A stretch of DNA of 64,000 nt, taken from NCBI RefSeq assembly GCF_035956715.1, contig NZ_CP108381.1, positions 3,348,001 through 3,412,000 on the forward strand, written 5' to 3'. Below the pieces are notes generated by a model. It was not told where the DNA came from. It ran no database searches and saw nothing but the letters and a program-made list of their open reading frames with translations. A program made the translations under genes and the position numbers. Origin of the DNA: Nocardia sp. NBC_01329. GTDB lineage: Bacteria; Actinomycetota; Actinomycetes; Mycobacteriales; Mycobacteriaceae. This document shows, piece after piece, positions 1-8,928 of the stretch (position 1 is the stretch's first letter; each line of letters starts with the position of its first letter).

Positions 1-1
1 G

Positions 2-928
2 GACGACGTAGCGGCGATCGCGAAGGTGGCCGCAGCGTCCATCGACGACATCGGTGCCGCGGCAGGCAAGGCAGGTATCAAAGCCGCGGGTGTGGTGGTC
101 GACGACACCGCGGTCACCCCCCGCTACGTGCACGGGTTCTCCCCCAAGCGCGAACTCCCGATCATCCGCAAGATCGCAATCGGGTCGATCCGCAACAAGC
201 TCCTGATCATCCTGCCCGTGGCGATGATATTGAGCCAGTTCCTGCCGCAGGCGCTGCCATACCTGCTCATCGCCGGCGGCCTGTTCCTCTGCTACGAAGG
301 TGCGGAGAAGGTGTACGAGGCGCTCACCGGCGGTCATCACGACGACGGCGAGGTAACCACGGCATCGAGCGGGCCCGAACACGAGAAGACGATGGTGAGC
401 GGCGCGATCCGCACCGACCTCATCCTCTCCGCCGAGATCATGGTGATCGCACTCTCGTCGGTCGAGGACGAACCGTTCGTCACCCGGCTGCTGGTACTGA
501 TCGTCGTCGCGTTCCTCATCACCGCCCTGGTCTACGGCGTCGTCGCGGTGATCGTGAAAATGGACGACGTCGGACTCGCACTCGCCGAGCGCGAGTCGCC
601 GTTCGGTCAGCGGGTCGGACGCGGACTCGTCGCCGCGATGCCGAAGGTGATGTCCGTTCTCACCGTCGTCGGGATCGCCGCGATGCTGTGGGTCGGCGGC
701 CATATCCTCCTCGTCAACGTCGGCGAAGCCGGATTCCACTGGCCCGCCGACCGTCTCCACGACCTCGAACACTGGGCCGGAGAACTCGTCCACGGCGGGT
801 TCGGAAGTGTCCTGTCCTGGACCGGAGGGACGGTTGCCTCCGCACTCGTCGGGCTCGTCGTCGGCGCCCTCGTCGTGCTGATCATGCACTTCGTTCCGAA
901 GCGGAAGAAGGAAGCCGCCGCGCACTGA
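2..928 (+). CDS. DUF808 family inner-membrane protein, 5' end outside window
   Basis: The reading frame is already open at base 2 and begins DDVAAIAKVAAASIDDIG, which matches the region shortly after the start of DUF808 (YedI-like) proteins, so the true start codon lies upstream. The family signature VVVDDTAVTPRYVHGF and then KRELPIIRKIAIGSIRNK are present. Several hydrophobic segments follow (about residues 55-80, 140-175, 210-230 and 270-290 counted from base 26), and the C-terminus is basic (PKRKKE). DUF808 proteins are polytopic membrane proteins of unknown function. The GTG at base 26 could be mistaken for a start, but it would remove conserved residues. The gene is apparently intact at its 3' end. 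It has no functional link to the genes that follow. Confidence 0.85.
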   Translation, partial: DDVAAIAKVAAASIDDIGAAAGKAGIKAAGVVVDDTAVTPRYVHGFSPKRELPIIRKIAIGSIRNKLLIILPVAMILSQFLPQALPYLLIAGGLFLCYEGAEKVYEALTGGHHDDGEVTTASSGPEHEKTMVSGAIRTDLILSAEIMVIALSSVEDEPFVTRLLVLIVVAFLITALVYGVVAVIVKMDDVGLALAERESPFGQRVGRGLVAAMPKVMSVLTVVGIAAMLWVGGHILLVNVGEAGFHWPADRLHDLEHWAGELVHGGFGSVLSWTGGTVASALVGLVVGALVVLIMHFVPKRKKEAAAH

Positions 929-1067
929 CCCGCGCAAAACCCCACCCGCGGTCCGCATCTGAGCCGACCCGATCGTGCCTGTTGCAGACCGACCAAAGGC
1001 AGTGTCGCGAGACGGAGGGCACGGCGTCGGATAGATGACCGGGTCAAGGGGTGGCCTGCCGGACCGT

Positions 1068-1263
1068 CATGGTGAGGGCCGCCGCCACCGAATCCGGCGT
1101 GGTGGTTGGGTTCCCGGGTGATATCGAAAGCGTGCGGATTGTCGAACGCCGACTCGTCGCGGTTGGCGGAACTGTAGAACATCACGACTTTCTCACCGGC
1201 CGCGATCGGGGTTCCGGCGATTTCGGGTGTCGCGGGTCGCTCGGCTGGATTCTCCACCAGCGC
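1068..1263 (-). pseudogene. Cytochrome P450 C-terminal fragment
   Basis: On the minus strand an open stretch encodes EIAGTPIAAGEKVVMFY, then SSANRDESAFDNPHAFDITR and GFGGGGPHH. This is the region of an actinobacterial P450 that runs up to the heme-binding loop. Homology stops at GGGGPHH, just before the cysteine that would ligate heme, and unrelated sequence follows. Upstream there is an in-frame TGA at about 1264-1266, and only a short piece (ALVENPAER) of the preceding helices remains, so there is an internal deletion as well. No function is possible. It is debris of a former P450 gene. Confidence 0.75.
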
Positions 1264-1696
1264 TCAGGACGTAGACGAAACCTGTTGAGTAGTCGAACAA
1301 TTGCCCCCGATCATTTGATGGTGCATTTGGGAGCGAGGTTACAGAGGCCACCGACACTGCCCGGCCATCTCAACTGCACGGTGGCTCCTGCACTCCGTGC
1401 GCCGCGTCCTGGTTTTCAGCCGGATAACCATCGACGGTGGCCATTCCGATGCGTGAGCATGTTCCGGATCCGCGATGCGCGACCGCCCGGGGGGTCGGCC
1501 GAACGCACGGAAATGCCGATTTCCGCGCGGGTGTGAGCGGGCGGCGCTGTCGGTCTATGGCCTACCCCGACCTGTCGAACACCGGATCAACACGAGCCCG
1601 CGACGGTGACGTTCGGCAATCGGCGCGCTAACCTGGCGTTGACGAACGATTCGGGTGGCATTCGCGCGGCAGCGTGCGGGAAAGTACTGATGACGA
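1264..1696. other. Intergenic stretch with no recognisable gene
   Basis: Short open frames exist on both strands but none shows a family motif or a good ribosome binding site. The stretch probably contains the promoter of the LysR-type gene that starts at 1697 and more decayed sequence next to the P450 remnant. Confidence 0.5.
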
Positions 1697-2608
1697 ATGG
1701 AGCAGAGTGAAATACAACTGTTCCTCACACTCGCTGAAGAACTGCACTTCGCTCGGACCGCCGAACGCCTGCACCTATCTCCGGGCCGAGTCAGCCAACT
1801 GGTCAAGAAGCTCGAACGGCGCTTCGGCGCCGAGCTGTTCGAGCGATCCAGTCGCCGAGTGGTGCTGACCGAGTTCGGGCAGCGCTTCTACGCCGAGCTG
1901 AAACCCGGCTACGACCAGATCCAGCAGGCCGTGCGCAACGCGACAGCGGCCGGCAGCGCGGTCGGCGGCCGATTAGGAATCGCGTTCTCCGGACCCTGGT
2001 CCGCCCGCCTGGCCATCCGTGCCGCTGACGCCTTCCAGACCGAATATCCGCATTGTGAAGTCGACATCAGGGAGACGTCACTGGCGGACTCACACGGCTT
2101 GCTCATGAGCGGGGACGTCGATGTGCAGCTCAGCGAGCTGCCGACCGATGTCCCCGGTATCACCACCGGACCCGTGCTCTTCTCCGAACCGGCCGCGCTA
2201 CTGGTCCCGGCGCGACACCGCCTGGCCACGCTGGAATCGGCCGGGCTGGACGATCTGGCGGACACTCCGCTGCTCACCTTCTCCAGCTTGCCGCCCGCCT
2301 TCCGCGAACTGCACTACCCGCTGACCACACCGCAGGGGACGCGGCTCACACATCTCGCGATCACCATGAGCTACGCCGAAGCCTTGCTGTTCATCAGCGA
2401 AGGCAAGGGCGTCACCATCGTCGCGGACCGGGTGCGCCACTACCAGACCCACCCCGATGTCACCTATGTTCCACTGCGCGACGGGCCGCCCATCGATTAC
2501 GGGCCGCTGTGGTCCACCGCCCGCGACACTCCGGCGGTGCGCGAGTTCGTGCGGATTCTTCTGTCACACATTGTGGCTCACGGCGCGGTGCGCGGCTCCG
2601 CACCGTAG
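1697..2608 (+). CDS. LysR family transcriptional regulator
   Basis: The 303-residue protein has the usual LysR length and layout. The N-terminal winged helix-turn-helix covers about residues 3-62, with LFLTLAEELHFARTAERLH and then the recognition region SPGRVSQLVKKLERRFGAEL followed by LFERSSRRVVLTEFG. The C-terminal part (about 90-295) is the periplasmic-binding-like effector domain (GRLGIAFSGPWSARL, later ALLFISEGKGVTIVADRV). The ATG at 1697 is supported because it places the helix-turn-helix at the very N-terminus. No divergently transcribed intact target lies next to it. The upstream neighbour is a P450 remnant and the downstream gene is a broken YdbT homologue, so the target is unknown. 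Confidence 0.9.
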   Translation: MEQSEIQLFLTLAEELHFARTAERLHLSPGRVSQLVKKLERRFGAELFERSSRRVVLTEFGQRFYAELKPGYDQIQQAVRNATAAGSAVGGRLGIAFSGPWSARLAIRAADAFQTEYPHCEVDIRETSLADSHGLLMSGDVDVQLSELPTDVPGITTGPVLFSEPAALLVPARHRLATLESAGLDDLADTPLLTFSSLPPAFRELHYPLTTPQGTRLTHLAITMSYAEALLFISEGKGVTIVADRVRHYQTHPDVTYVPLRDGPPIDYGPLWSTARDTPAVREFVRILLSHIVAHGAVRGSAP

Positions 2609-2644
2609 GCGTCGTGTAGCGCGCGCAGGAACGCCGGCGCCTCA

Positions 2645-3962
2645 GTGTTGGTGACCGCCGTGGTGATCGCGATCCTCGCGGCGGCCCGGGTCACGACCAC
2701 CCGGTTTCGGATCGCCGGCGATTGGTTCGAGGTGCGCACCGGTCTGCTGTTCCGCACCGAGTACCGGGTACCGCTGGCGCGGATCGCCTCAGCCGATATC
2801 ACCCGTACGCCGCTGCACCGGATGACGGGGCTGGCCACGCTACGCATCGGGACTGGTGACGGGCGGGCCGCCACGGAACGCCGCCTCACTCTCGACGGTC
2901 TCCGGCTGGATCACGCACGCGCGCTCCGGCCCCAGTTGCTGGCGCATACGGGCTCGGCGACTATCGACGACCCCGCCCTGGTGCGACTCGACCGTTCCTG
3001 GATTCGCTACGCGCCGTTATCGCTGTGGGGCGCGGGCACGGTGGTCACCGCGGCCTGCTCGGCCTATCGGCTGCTGTCCGAATTCGGGTACGGTTTCGGC
3101 GATATCGCCTCCGTCCTGGGCCTAGCGGGACGGTCGGCGGCGGAGCAGTTGTCGTTCGGGCTGATCGTCGCAGGGGTGGCGACGGTCGCGGTCGGCACGT
3201 TTCTCTCGGTGGCCGCGTTCGTGGAGAACTGGTCGAACTACGCGCTCGATCGCGGCGCGGACGGATTACGCATGCGGCGCGGCCTGCTGACCACCCGCTC
3301 GGTCACCGTGCCTTGGACGCAAATCGACGGGGTAGAGCTGATCGAACCGCTGCTGTACCGGTTCGCCGGCGCCGCCGCCACCGCGGTGATCGCGACCGGG
3401 CTGGGAACTGTCGAGGAGAATCGCAAACGCCGCCGTCTCTCCCCGGCCCTGCCACGGCCGGTCGCGGCGGGCCTGGCGGACGAGGTCGTCCGGCACGCGG
3501 TCGCGGTGACCGGCACGGCGCTGCGCCCACACCCGGTGGTGGCCGCGGTCCGGCGGCGACGGTTCGGCCTGGCCGTTGTCGGTGGCGCTCTGGCGGTAGC
3601 GGGCGCCGGTACGGGCTGGGCGGCACTGTATGCCGCCGCGGTGACGGCGATTGCCGGCGTTACCGCTACCGCCCTGATCTCTCGGGAGAGTCACCGCAGT
3701 CTCGGACACGCACTCAGCGGTCAGTGGCTGCTCCTACGCGCTGGCGTTTTCCCGCGCCGCACGGTAGCGTCGCGCACGAATGCGGTCATCGGCTGGGGGC
3801 GGCACCCAGTCCCCGTTCCAGCTCCGGCACGGACTGCTCACCCTGACTGCGTCCACAGCAGCGGGCGAGGGCGTCTACCGGGTCCGCGATATCGCCGAGG
3901 AGGAGGGCATCGCCCTCATCCGGACCATCGAGCCGACATTGCTGAAAGCCTTCGAGAAATGA
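2645..3962 (+). pseudogene. YdbT-like bPH2 (DUF304) membrane protein, truncated and frameshifted
   Basis: YdbT-type proteins carry three bacterial PH-like (bPH2) domains separated by membrane segments. All three are visible: one near FRIAGDWFEVRTGLLFRTEY, a second near GADGLRMRRGLLTTRSVTVP, and a third that begins at WLLLRAGVFPRRTVASRTNA. Within the third, after NAVIGW (about 3795-3800, at a run of five G), the frame is lost, and the expected end TQSPFQLRHGLLTLTASTAA continues in another frame to the stop at 3960-3962. The N-terminal membrane segment normally ahead of the first domain is also missing. Either two defects inactivated the gene, or the G-run shift is a sequencing error and only the 5' truncation is real. 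A short YdbS-type partner gene is absent. Confidence 0.65.
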
Positions 3963-4534
3963 CCAGCACACCCCCGCAGTGGGCCCGCCGCACCGTCCAC
4001 GCCATCGCATTGCTGCCCCTGCCCTCCACCCTGTGGCGATTACTGCTCGTCCTCGGATTCGGTGCCGGCTACACCCCCGACGGGCTGGAGGCTCTGAACC
4101 TCGGTCATTCCGGTGCGGTCTCGCTGCTACTCCTGTGTGCCGCGACGGAGGTCGCCGCACTGTTGAGTTTCGTACTTGTCCGTCGATGTGGCGAGATCTT
4201 CCCTCACTGGTTCCCCGCCGTGGGTGGTCGGCCGGTGCCAGTGCCAGCGGTCGTGATCCCCGCACTGCTCGGCGCGGCCGCAGCCACCTGTCTGTGGACT
4301 CCGTTCCTGTTCTGGTGGGCGGTGCCGCACAGCGGGATGACCGCGACCGGTTCGTTCCTGGTCGGCTTCGCCTACCTGCCGCTCGTCCTATGGGGCCCGC
4401 TACTGGCTGCCGTGACTGACAACTATCGCCGCCGACGCAGGCATCCAGGCAGCATCGGCGGTGGCGTAGTAGCGCGTACAGCAACGGAGGTGGACGTCTG
4501 CGGAGAGTGCCACCGACTGGAAGCCGAGTCGTAG
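3959..4534 (+). CDS. Hypothetical integral membrane protein
   Basis: The ATG at 3959 overlaps the stop of the YdbT-like frame in ATGA fashion, a typical translationally coupled start. The 191-residue product has four or five hydrophobic segments (about residues 20-40, 52-72, 92-115 and 130-152) and a basic stretch YRRRRRHPG before a hydrophilic tail. I do not recognise a named family. The overlap suggests it was co-expressed with the YdbT-like gene, so it may also act in the cell envelope. The same frame runs open into the 3' part of the frameshifted upstream gene, so a 629-residue fusion can be read, but this is an artefact of the frameshift. Confidence 0.6.
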   Translation: MTSTPPQWARRTVHAIALLPLPSTLWRLLLVLGFGAGYTPDGLEALNLGHSGAVSLLLLCAATEVAALLSFVLVRRCGEIFPHWFPAVGGRPVPVPAVVIPALLGAAAATCLWTPFLFWWAVPHSGMTATGSFLVGFAYLPLVLWGPLLAAVTDNYRRRRRHPGSIGGGVVARTATEVDVCGECHRLEAES

Positions 4535-4630
4535 GGCCGTATCAACTCTCCGATGCATGCCGGCCGGCGTCGAGACGAGTTGATCGACGACGAGACCCGC
4601 AGCGGAATCCGCGGGTATGCGACGATTCAG

Positions 4631-4879
4631 TCACGGTGCCGTGCTGCGGCTGACTACACCGGCGCCCGCCGCTGGCACGTGCGGGCGCGATTGCTCTTTC
4701 GGCGGTGAGGACACGGCCTGCACGACGGCGTCGCAGTCCACACATCGGAGCTTTCCGCGTGGCCACCGATGTTGGTGTGTCGGGATATCCTCGGCGCGAA
4801 CCCGTTCCGGTGGGTTGGTGTCGATGCCCCGCGCCTCCGGCATCGACACCGTGGATCTGCGCTCTCGTTCATCCCCCAT
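4631..4879 (-). CDS. Possible small zinc-ribbon-like protein
   Basis: A minus-strand frame beginning at an ATG (4879) gives an 82-residue product with HQHRWPRGKLRCVDCDAVVQ in its middle. The paired histidines, tryptophan and CxxC resemble small actinobacterial zinc-binding proteins. The region around it is otherwise decayed, no strong ribosome binding site is visible, and starts at 4843 or 5008 are also possible. It could be a random open frame in high-GC DNA. No function is proposed. Confidence 0.25.
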   Translation of the reverse strand: MGDERERRSTVSMPEARGIDTNPPERVRAEDIPTHQHRWPRGKLRCVDCDAVVQAVSSPPKEQSRPHVPAAGAGVVSRSTAP

Positions 4880-5129
4880 TGGCCAATGGTGCCGCCTGAG
4901 CGCGCTCGAGTCGATGGTTATCTGGTCGATGGTTACCGAAATGTGTTGTCCACCAAATTGTCTCGACTCGCAATCCCTGCCGCGACTTCTTGGAGATACT
5001 GGCCGCACAGCATCTGATCAAACCTTCACACTCACCCGGCGTACATACCCATACAGGCACGGCTGCTACAGCTGCACGACCACCTTGGAGTGGTTGTTGC
5101 GGCACCTTTGCAGGGGCTGCAACTCTCGA

Positions 5130-5450
5130 ACTCGTAGTTCTGGAACAGGACCGGGAAGATGGCCTTCACTTGCATGATGGCGAGCTGGCCGCAGCCGCGG
5201 ATATCGTCGATGGCGGTTGCGCGGGCATCGTCATCGGGCAATCGGACGGCGGGCTGGATGATCTTGAACAGCTTGCGTTGCAATGCTTCTGGCGCATCGG
5301 CCAAATTGATCGCCAGGTAAGTCAGGGCGTCCAGCAGACCGATGTCGGCGGTGCCGGGTCGATGCGCGTCGGTGGCGTCGAGTTGACCGATGACCGAGAG
5401 CGCGGTGGTCTTCTCGGCGTCGAGATCGTTGTAGGTGCCACGCAACCCCT
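5130..5450 (-). pseudogene. Serine recombinase C-terminal remnant
   Basis: The minus-strand frame encodes RGTYNDLDAEKTTALSVIGQ, then DIGLLDALTYLAINLADAPE and ALQRKLFKIIQPAVRL. This is the C-terminal helical part of large actinobacterial serine recombinases (resolvase/recombinase family), in which a coiled region precedes LLDALPYL and LAVRL motifs. The catalytic N-terminal domain and the zinc-ribbon are absent. It probably marks an old integrated element that has been deleted. The sequence around it (4880-5130 and 5450-5520) holds nothing else that I recognise. Confidence 0.6.
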
Positions 5451-5523
5451 TGGTGGGACATGAACTGCCAAGGTTCAAGTCCTGCGTGTTGAGTTCGATG
5501 CTACACCAGCGTGGTATCGGTGT

Positions 5524-6375
5524 TCAGTGTGCTGCTGCGGCTACGCGCTCGCGGAGCAGGACGAGCTTCTGGGCCGCGCCGGTGTCGGGAGCGGCCCAGT
5601 TCAGCACGATGTGCAGGTCGGCGCGTTCGATGGTCATGATGTCGCAATCGAGGACGATCTCGCCGAGCTCGGGGTGGACAACTGTCTTGTGTGAACGCCC
5701 GATCGGCAGGGTCTCGTAGCGGGTCCAGAGGTCGGCGAAGCGTGGGTTGGTCTCTCGTAGCCCGTTGACCAGCTCGGCGACACCGCGGTCGTCGGGGTAC
5801 CGGTCGGCGGCCCGGCGCAGGTCGGACACCATCATGCGCTCGAAAGCGTCGGCGTGTGCGGCGCCGCGCTCGATGCGGGAAGCGGCGGGTGCAGGCGGGG
5901 CGGCGAAATGTCCCCAGACCAGATTGCTCGACCGGGCATCGGCATTGTCCGGGCTGCCGAACAACTCGGTCCAGAGCGGGTTGCTCTGCACGATGTCCCA
6001 GGAGGCTGTGAAGACGGCCAGCGGGGTGTCGCTCATCCGATCGATCATGCGCTGCACGCCGGGTGGCACCTCGCGTGGCACCGTCCCGGACGGCGGGATG
6101 ACCGCTCCTGCCAGCCGGTAGAGCAGTTCGCGATCCACGGAGTTGAGCCGCAGGGTCTTCGCAAAGGCGGCCAGAACCTGGGGGGAGGGATTTCTCGCGC
6201 GGCCCTGTTCGAGCTGTACGAGGTAGTCGACGGAGATGCCGGCCAAGACCGCCAGCTCCTCACGGCGCAGGCCCGGAACTCGTCGGTTGCCTGCAATCGG
6301 CAGACCGACCGCGGCCGGGCCGATGCGCTCTCTCCACGCGCGCAGTGCAGGGCCTAGCTCGGTGTGGGTGGTCAT
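5524..6375 (-). CDS. XRE-family regulator with MmyB-like ligand domain
   Basis: The ATG at 6373-6375 gives 283 residues beginning MTTHTELGPALRAWRERIG. The helix-turn-helix is at about residues 20-75 (GLRREELAVLAGISVDYLVQ then LEQGRARNPSPQVLAAFAKT). The rest matches the MmyB-like C-terminal ligand-binding domain common in actinobacteria (DTPLAVFTASWDIVQSNPLW, and near the end GEIVLDCDIMTIERADLHIV). The frame is open for another 68 codons upstream, but that part is low-complexity and runs into the divergent gene's promoter. It is divergent from the oxidoreductase at 6557, an arrangement in which such regulators often repress the adjacent oxidoreductase. That target is an inference. Confidence 0.88.
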   Translation of the reverse strand: MTTHTELGPALRAWRERIGPAAVGLPIAGNRRVPGLRREELAVLAGISVDYLVQLEQGRARNPSPQVLAAFAKTLRLNSVDRELLYRLAGAVIPPSGTVPREVPPGVQRMIDRMSDTPLAVFTASWDIVQSNPLWTELFGSPDNADARSSNLVWGHFAAPPAPAASRIERGAAHADAFERMMVSDLRRAADRYPDDRGVAELVNGLRETNPRFADLWTRYETLPIGRSHKTVVHPELGEIVLDCDIMTIERADLHIVLNWAAPDTGAAQKLVLLRERVAAAAH

Positions 6376-6556
6376 GGATTCAGTATGAGCCTGCTGGGGA
6401 GGGGGGGGTTGGGTGGTACTGGCGCTACCAGGGACGACAGCGCCTGGTGCCCCCCTGCGGCCTGGCCGAGTATCGACTCGTCGGTCCAAGCGCGTCGGAC
6501 ACGGCGGCACTTCACCGGCCGCCGGCGGCGCCTTTTGCAGAAGGAGATACCCCAAG

Positions 6557-7357
6557 ATGGCACCCACCATCGGAATCATCGGCTCCGGCCTGGTCGGCGG
6601 CTCCGTCGCCCGGCTGGCTGTCGATGCCGGCTACAGCGTTGTGCTCAGCAACTCACGAGGCCCGGAGTCGATCGCGGAACTCGTTCGGGAGCTCGGTCCG
6701 CTGGCGCGCGCCGCCACGGTCGATGAAGCGATCGAGGTCGGCGACATCATTGCCCTTCCTGTCCCGCTCGCAAGTTTCGAGGCATTGCCGGTCGACAAGC
6801 TGGCCGGGAAGGTCGTCCTGGACCAGACGAACTACTACCCCGAGTTCTGGCGTAACGCCGAACTCGATGCCGGGAAGCTCACCTCGAGTGAACTGGTGCA
6901 GCGGCACCTCGAGGACTCCCTGGTCGTGAAGGGCCTGCACAATCTGGACTGGAACCACATGTACTCCAACGCCCGCCCGAAGGGCGATGCCGAACGGACG
7001 ACCCTGCCGATCGCGGGCAACGATCCCGCTGCCAAGCAGGCGGTGACGCGGTTCTTGGAAGCGGTCGGCTACGACGTGGTCGATGCCGGCCCGCTCGCGG
7101 AGAGCTGGCGGATCGAGCCCGAGACACCCATCTACTTCTGGCCGTACGCCCCTGCCATCCCCGACGGAATCTCCGGGGACGAGGAGAAGCGCTTCTACCT
7201 CGAACACGCGGTCCCGCCCGTCTCGCCCGAAGCAGCCCGCACGATGATCGACAGCGCGCAGCGACCGTCACCCGTCGGTGGCACGCTGGCCGGGATGCCT
7301 CCCGCCCACGTCGCCATCTTCATGGACCAGGCGAGCGCCGACACCGTAAACAAGTAA
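6557..7357 (+). CDS. NADPH-dependent F420 reductase-like NAD(P)-binding protein
   Basis: The ATG at 6557 follows a near-ideal AAGGAG (6541-6546) with a 10-nt gap, and the protein begins MAPTIGIIGSGLVGGSVARL, a Rossmann GxGxxGxxxA-type fingerprint. The 266-residue product matches the F420_oxidored/NAD-binding domain family: SVVLSNSRGPESIAELVREL for the second strand and cofactor-selecting residues, then ALPVPLASFEALPVDKLAGK and VVLDQTNYYPEFW. The reaction is probably an NAD(P)H- or F420-linked reduction of an unknown substrate. The frame is open upstream of 6557 but lacks a better start. The divergent XRE-type regulator lies 181 bp away and probably controls it. A strong hairpin lies downstream. 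Confidence 0.8.
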   Translation: MAPTIGIIGSGLVGGSVARLAVDAGYSVVLSNSRGPESIAELVRELGPLARAATVDEAIEVGDIIALPVPLASFEALPVDKLAGKVVLDQTNYYPEFWRNAELDAGKLTSSELVQRHLEDSLVVKGLHNLDWNHMYSNARPKGDAERTTLPIAGNDPAAKQAVTRFLEAVGYDVVDAGPLAESWRIEPETPIYFWPYAPAIPDGISGDEEKRFYLEHAVPPVSPEAARTMIDSAQRPSPVGGTLAGMPPAHVAIFMDQASADTVNK

Positions 7358-7427
7358 CATCCGGGCGCGCCGCGTGCCGTCCTGCGGCACCCCTGCGCCG
7401 ATTCCTCAACCCCTCGCACGACCGCAC

Positions 7428-7466
7428 GCGGTGAAGGCCCTGTCCGTCGGACAAGGCCTTCACCGC
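7428..7466. terminator. Strong inverted repeat downstream of the oxidoreductase gene
   Basis: The arms GCGGTGAAGGCCCTGTC (7428-7444) and GACAAGGCCTTCACCGC (7450-7466) pair over 17 positions with a single mismatch (C against A), around a short loop. There is no T-run, as is common in actinobacterial terminators. It lies about 70 bp after the oxidoreductase stop codon. Confidence 0.7.
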
Positions 7467-7532
7467 GGAGGAACACCTGCGCGCCGGCCATACCTCGATG
7501 TAACGAGGGCCGCGGTGTGACCCGAATGCCGG

Positions 7533-7660
7533 CTATCCCAGCCCTGCCTGTTGGCGTGCCCGGTCGCGGAAGTGTCGAGGAGAAGCCCCGACCACGCGTC
7601 GGAATGCCGTACTGAAGGCACTGATGTTCCCCCCGGTTTTCCGGAGTTGGTTTGCTTAGT
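7533..7660 (-). pseudogene. AraC-family regulator C-terminal remnant cut by an IS element
   Basis: On the minus strand, before a TAG stop (7533-7535), the frame reads NISAFSTAFRRVVGASPRHF followed by RDRARQQAGLG. This is the second helix-turn-helix of an AraC/XylS regulator (consensus S.FS.AFRR.FG.SP..FR). Homology disappears just before the left inverted repeat of the IS element that begins at 7677. The rest of the gene is not recognisable beyond the far end of the element, so the insertion was probably accompanied or followed by a deletion. Confidence 0.7.
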
Positions 7661-7676
7661 ACTCCAGCCGCACTTA

Positions 7677-7693
7677 GAGGGTGTCTTACGTGG
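7677..7693 (+). repeat. Left terminal inverted repeat of the first IS element
   Basis: GAGGGTGTCTTACGTGG matches the complement of the right end at 15 of 17 positions. Confidence 0.8.
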
Positions 7694-8493
7694 GGAGTTT
7701 CTTGTAGCAGGTGAGAGCGGCAGCGAGTTGTAGAAATGCCGCGAAGAGATGGCCGTGGCGTTCGTAACGGATCGTCAATCGCCGGTAGCCGGTCAACCAC
7801 GCGATGGTGCGCTCGATCTTCCACCCGTGCCGGCCCAACCTGGTGGGATCCTCGATCCCACGACGGGCGATGCGGGGCACGATCCCGCGAGCGCGGAGCC
7901 AGCGGCGGTGAACGTCGAAGTCGTAGCCCTTATCGGCACGCAACTTGGCGAGTTCCCGCGGCGCGGGCCGCGCCGCGACCGCACCCGCGGGATCTTCTGG
8001 ACCATCGGTTGCAGCATCACCGAGTCGTGAGTGTTCCCGGCGGAAACCCCGGTGACCAGCGGTATTCCGTTCGCATCGGAGATGACGTGAAGTTTCGAGC
8101 CTTTCTTCCCGCGGTCGACCGGACTGCGGCAGGTCAGAGATCCCCCTTTTTTGCCCGTATGGACGCTGCGTCCAGGATCGCCGCGCTCCAGTCGAGCTCG
8201 CCGGCTGCCCCGAGCCGGTCGAGTATCTCTCGGTGCAGCGCGTCGAATACTCCGGCATCAGCCCACACCATGAACCGTCGATGCGCGGTCGGGACGCTCA
8301 CCCCGAACGACGGCGGCAGGTGCCGCCATGCGCAACCGCTGGTCAACACGAACACGACCGCAGTGAACACAGCTCGTTCGTCCACCGGTGCAGTCCCGCC
8401 GCCCTGCGGTCTGGGGCTGAACTCCGGTAGCAACGGTTTCACGATGTCCCACAACGCATCCGGGACCAGTCTCTGAGCAAGTCTGTCGACCAC
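7686..8493 (-). pseudogene. IS5-family transposase with programmed shift plus a disabling frameshift
   Basis: The first frame (8493-8134) encodes the N-terminal part: MVDRLAQRLVPDALWDIVKP, then ERAVFTAVVFVLTSGCAWRH and LDAASIRAKKGDL before a stop. At A6G5 a -1 slip gives AKKGGSLTCRSPVDRGKKGS and then KLHVISDANG, the usual continuation, so this shift is probably programmed. About 130 nt further, near 7980, the expected RRGPRRRELAKLRADKGY loses one C (cgccgcgggaac), and the true C-terminus, DKGYDFDVHRRWLRARGIVP through ERTIAWLTGYRRLTIRYERH, lies in a third frame. That second shift should inactivate the DDE transposase unless it is a sequencing error. Confidence 0.75.
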
Positions 8494-8524
8494 GGGTCAC
8501 ACTATGCCGCACAACGAATTACAT

Positions 8525-8541
8525 CCACGTAAGACGCCCTG
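8525..8541 (-). repeat. Right terminal inverted repeat of the first IS element
   Basis: CCACGTAAGACGCCCTG reads outward as CAGGGCGTCTTACGTGG and pairs with the left end. TTA follows directly at 8542-8544. Confidence 0.8.
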
Positions 8542-8544
8542 TTA

Positions 8545-8928
8545 GCCCACGCCTTGGGCAGCCACATACGTCTGCCGGTCGAATAGAAAATCGCAGTTCG
8601 TGCGGATTCCGCTCGGGTGCCGGACTCTTCCCCGACCAACGTCGAGATTGTCGACCGACACCACCGAGTTGGCTTCTACGGCATGTGGCTGCCGATCCGG
8701 TCCCTGGTTCGACGAGCTGCATCGCACCTGCATCTGGGCGTACCCGGCCGTTATTACAGCGAACTCGCGGCGAGCCGGCTGTGGGTCGTCGCCGCTGGGC
8801 GGCATGGCTACGTGGATCGCAAGGACCCGACGACGCGGCGGCAAGAGCGGAGTATCGCCAGACCGCCGTGGGATCCTGGCGGGGTCGCAGCAACGGGTCC
8901 TGAGTCGGCAAACCACGGTTCGCTTGGA
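8545..8928. other. Stretch without a recognisable gene between IS and jetD
   Basis: Open frames of 100-130 codons exist on the minus strand (8542-8916 and 8519-8911) and shorter ones on the plus strand. None shows family motifs, and the frames overlap each other. It may be decayed remains of the locus into which the IS element inserted, together with the 3' flank of the Wadjet operon. Confidence 0.4.

Larger units (their letters stand above)
7677..8541 (-). mobile_element. IS5-family (IS427-like group) insertion sequence, 865 bp
   Basis: The ends are imperfect inverted repeats: GAGGGTGTCTTACGTGG at 7677-7693 and the complement of CAGGGCGTCTTACGTGG at 8525-8541. They are flanked by TTA on both sides (7674-7676 and 8542-8544), the short TNA-type target duplication typical of this group. 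It carries one transposase gene in two overlapping frames on the minus strand. The length and two-frame layout fit IS5-family elements of the IS427 group. It lies between an AraC remnant and jetD, at the left edge of the defence island. Confidence 0.85.

Noticed and set aside
2645..4534. A single 629-residue membrane protein
   Set aside because: The middle part after NAVIGW is a wrong-frame stretch. The true YdbT C-terminus lies in another frame and the last 191 codons begin at their own coupled ATG.
5461..5490. GGTTCAAGTCC near the recombinase remnant as a tRNA end or attachment site
   Set aside because: Only the T-loop-like piece is present and no second copy was found nearby.
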